Of a stretch of DNA of 64,000 nucleotides, positions 62,888-64,000 are shown piece after piece. This DNA comes from Pelagibacterales bacterium SAG-MED01. Its GTDB lineage: Bacteria; Pseudomonadota; Alphaproteobacteria; Pelagibacterales; Pelagibacteraceae. The notes beneath the pieces are model-generated. The model saw only the letters and a list, made by a program, of their open reading frames with translations. It made no database searches and was not told where the DNA came from. The stretch is taken from assembly GCA_014654455.1 (NCBI GenBank), contig JACWCY010000001.1, positions 53,501 to 117,500 of the forward strand, read 5' to 3'. Position numbers and translations under genes: made by a program. Position 1 is the first letter of the stretch; each line of letters opens with the position of its first letter.

Positions 62888-63557
62888 TTATTATTTCTTT
62901 AGATATTTTTAATAGTTTTTTTATTCCTAAATTTTTATCTTTAGATCTTCTAATAATTTCTTTGATAACATTAAAATCTGATTTTGTATTAATTGATAAA
63001 TTAATATAATTTAAATTTTGATTTAAAGAAAAGTTTACTATATGAAATTTTTTGAAATTTTCATAAAAATACTTGGTAATATGCTCTTTGTGACTTTTTT
63101 TTTTTATTTTTTTAAAAAATTTAAGAAATGTTGCACAGTTAACGACTTCTACAGATTGACCTTGTGGATAAGATCTTGGAAAAGTGTTTGTAACTAAATC
63201 AGGTTTTTTTTTTAAAAAAATATTTACAGCTTTATCAACTAGCTTATAATCAATTAATGGACTGTCACCAGAAATTCGAATAAAATTATTACTTCTTACA
63301 TTTTTGATAACTTTTATAAACCTGTGATAAACATTATTTATACTACCTCTAAAATATTCAATTTTTTTTTCTTTACAAAATTTTTCAATTTTATCATCTG
63401 ATTTTAAAGATGAGGTTGCTATAATAATTCTACTAATTTTTTTGGATTTCTTTAACTTTTTGACCACTCTTTCCAACATAGTCTGATTATACATCTTTTT
63501 TAATACTTTTTTTGGTAATCTTGTGGAACTCATTCGGGCCTGGACTATACAAATCAT
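62871..63557 (-). CDS. SpsF/CMP-nonulosonate cytidylyltransferase-like protein
   Basis: A 228-aa nucleotidyltransferase with CIVQARMSSTRLPKKVLKKM (the QARxxSTRLPxK motif), IIIATSSLKSDDKIE, ISGDSPLID and NTFPRSYPQGQSVEVV. It is a paralogue of the 42461 protein and probably activates the product of the NeuB enzyme downstream in the same operon. First gene of the 56809-63557 reverse run; operator site 3 lies 50 bases upstream. Confidence 0.83.
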   Translation of the reverse strand: MICIVQARMSSTRLPKKVLKKMYNQTMLERVVKKLKKSKKISRIIIATSSLKSDDKIEKFCKEKKIEYFRGSINNVYHRFIKVIKNVRSNNFIRISGDSPLIDYKLVDKAVNIFLKKKPDLVTNTFPRSYPQGQSVEVVNCATFLKFFKKIKKKSHKEHITKYFYENFKKFHIVNFSLNQNLNYINLSINTKSDFNVIKEIIRRSKDKNLGIKKLLKISKEIINEKKF

Positions 63558-63599
63558 TAATTTTAAATTTGTCTTTTAATCATAATTTTTCTATTATGT

Positions 63600-63644
63600 A
63601 TCATATTGTTCAATTATTGAACATACAATAAACTAATATATAAT
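63600..63644. promoter_or_regulatory. Operator site 3 (TGTTCAATTATTGAACA) in divergent promoter region
   Basis: The perfect 17-bp palindrome is at 63607-63623. On the reverse strand TATGAT (63605-63600) follows at the same distance as at sites 1 and 2. On the forward strand TTGAAC (63617-63622, inside the palindrome), 16 bases and TATAAT (63639-63644) form a good promoter for the gene at 63668. So both directions could be controlled from the site. Confidence 0.7.
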
Positions 63645-63667
63645 CATTGTTATAATTACAAAAAATT

Positions 63668-64000
63668 ATGAATATTTTTAGACTTATAGTTATTAAGGCA
63701 TTAATATATTTTTTTTACAATGAATATCGATTATTCGTTAGAAAAATTAAATATTTAATAATATTCAATAAGGAATTAAGTTTTTTTAAATACCTTCAAA
63801 GTAAAGAAAAAAATTATCATATTCTAAAAGATGAAATAAAAAAGAAAGCTTTAGAAAAAAATTTTATTTTTTGGACAAAGTTTATTAAAAAAAATGAAAT
63901 ATTTAAAAGTAATAGTGAGGACACAATATTAATTACTAGTTTAGTAAGTACAAAATTCTATACAATTTATAATAATATAATTGGATTATATTTATCGAAA
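63668..64000 (+). CDS. Unidentified protein, 3' truncated by the window end
   Basis: ATG at 63668 opens 111 codons with no stop before the end. The visible part, MNIFRLIVIKALIYFFYNEY..., has no clear signal peptide; EDTILITSLVSTKFYTIYNNIIGLYL near the end reads like the start of a Rossmann or GT-B-like domain. No family is recognised. It has a good sigma-70 promoter whose -35 box lies in operator site 3, so it is likely to belong to the same surface-glycan regulon. Confidence 0.6.
   Translation, partial: MNIFRLIVIKALIYFFYNEYRLFVRKIKYLIIFNKELSFFKYLQSKEKNYHILKDEIKKKALEKNFIFWTKFIKKNEIFKSNSEDTILITSLVSTKFYTIYNNIIGLYLSK

Overview
The window looks like a SAR11 (Pelagibacterales-type) alphaproteobacterial chromosome. 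The DNA is extremely AT-rich, and the genes are packed with 0-30 base gaps or small overlaps. An alphaproteobacterial TrcR/DUF1013 regulator, transhydrogenase genes and an aa3-oxidase subunit IV sit on the conserved left side. A lone 5S rRNA gene marks the border of a very long surface-polysaccharide region. From memory, SAR11 genomes carry a hypervariable region (HVR2) between the 23S and 5S genes, and this window fits the 5S-side border plus about 58 kb of that island. No 16S or 23S sequence is seen here.

Layout. 1-900: end of a TrcR-like regulator, rpsU and initiator tRNA-Met. 901-5443: a methyltransferase facing a reverse-strand unit that reads 5S rRNA > rpmJ > aa3 subunit IV > pntAA > pntAB > pntB > transaldolase with gaps of at most 9 bases; the 5S has its own promoter. 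5556-23135: a mosaic of short opposed operons with a Dpm1-like glycosyltransferase, a ColD-like dehydratase and GDP-fucose-synthase-like pair, three large membrane proteins of probable GT-C type, an O-antigen ligase/polymerase, a Tat-signal microprotein coupled to a GMC oxidoreductase, a UbiA-type phosphoribosyltransferase-like enzyme and several epimerases. 23132-34816: one long reverse operon that starts with a DUF4956 / membrane protein / CotH-kinase-beta-helix / VTC-domain module and runs through glycosyltransferases to gmd and a WecA-like initiating transferase. 35027-41084: a glycosyltransferase, uronic-acid genes (epimerase, UDP-sugar dehydrogenase), an FkbM-like protein and a PglK/MsbA-like ABC flippase.

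41258-63557: a nonulosonic-acid (sialic/legionaminic/pseudaminic-like) domain with two NeuB-type synthases, two SpsF-like cytidylyltransferases, a PseG-like hydrolase, a formyltransferase, a WbpG-HisH-HisF amidination set, a GNAT acetyltransferase, aminotransferases, a B12-radical SAM protein and a carbamoyltransferase. In its middle lies a small MarR-like EPS-associated regulator gene. A 17-bp palindrome, TGTTCAATwATTGAACA, occurs three times and only in divergent promoter regions: before the regulator itself, between the ABC flippase and the first aminotransferase, and before the last operon. At each site the palindrome is followed at the same distance by a -10-like TATGaT/TATGcT box. I read this as one regulon.

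How it may work together: GDP- and UDP-sugars and CMP-nonulosonates are made by the soluble enzymes, assembled on a WecA-type polyprenyl carrier, flipped by the ABC exporter, and ligated or polymerised by the WaaL/Wzy-like protein. Dpm1-like and UbiA-like enzymes could make polyprenyl-phosphate sugars for the GT-C proteins, with the GMC oxidoreductase perhaps acting in the periplasm. No CRISPR array, insertion sequence or phage genes were seen, and no gap without a gene exceeds about 215 bases.
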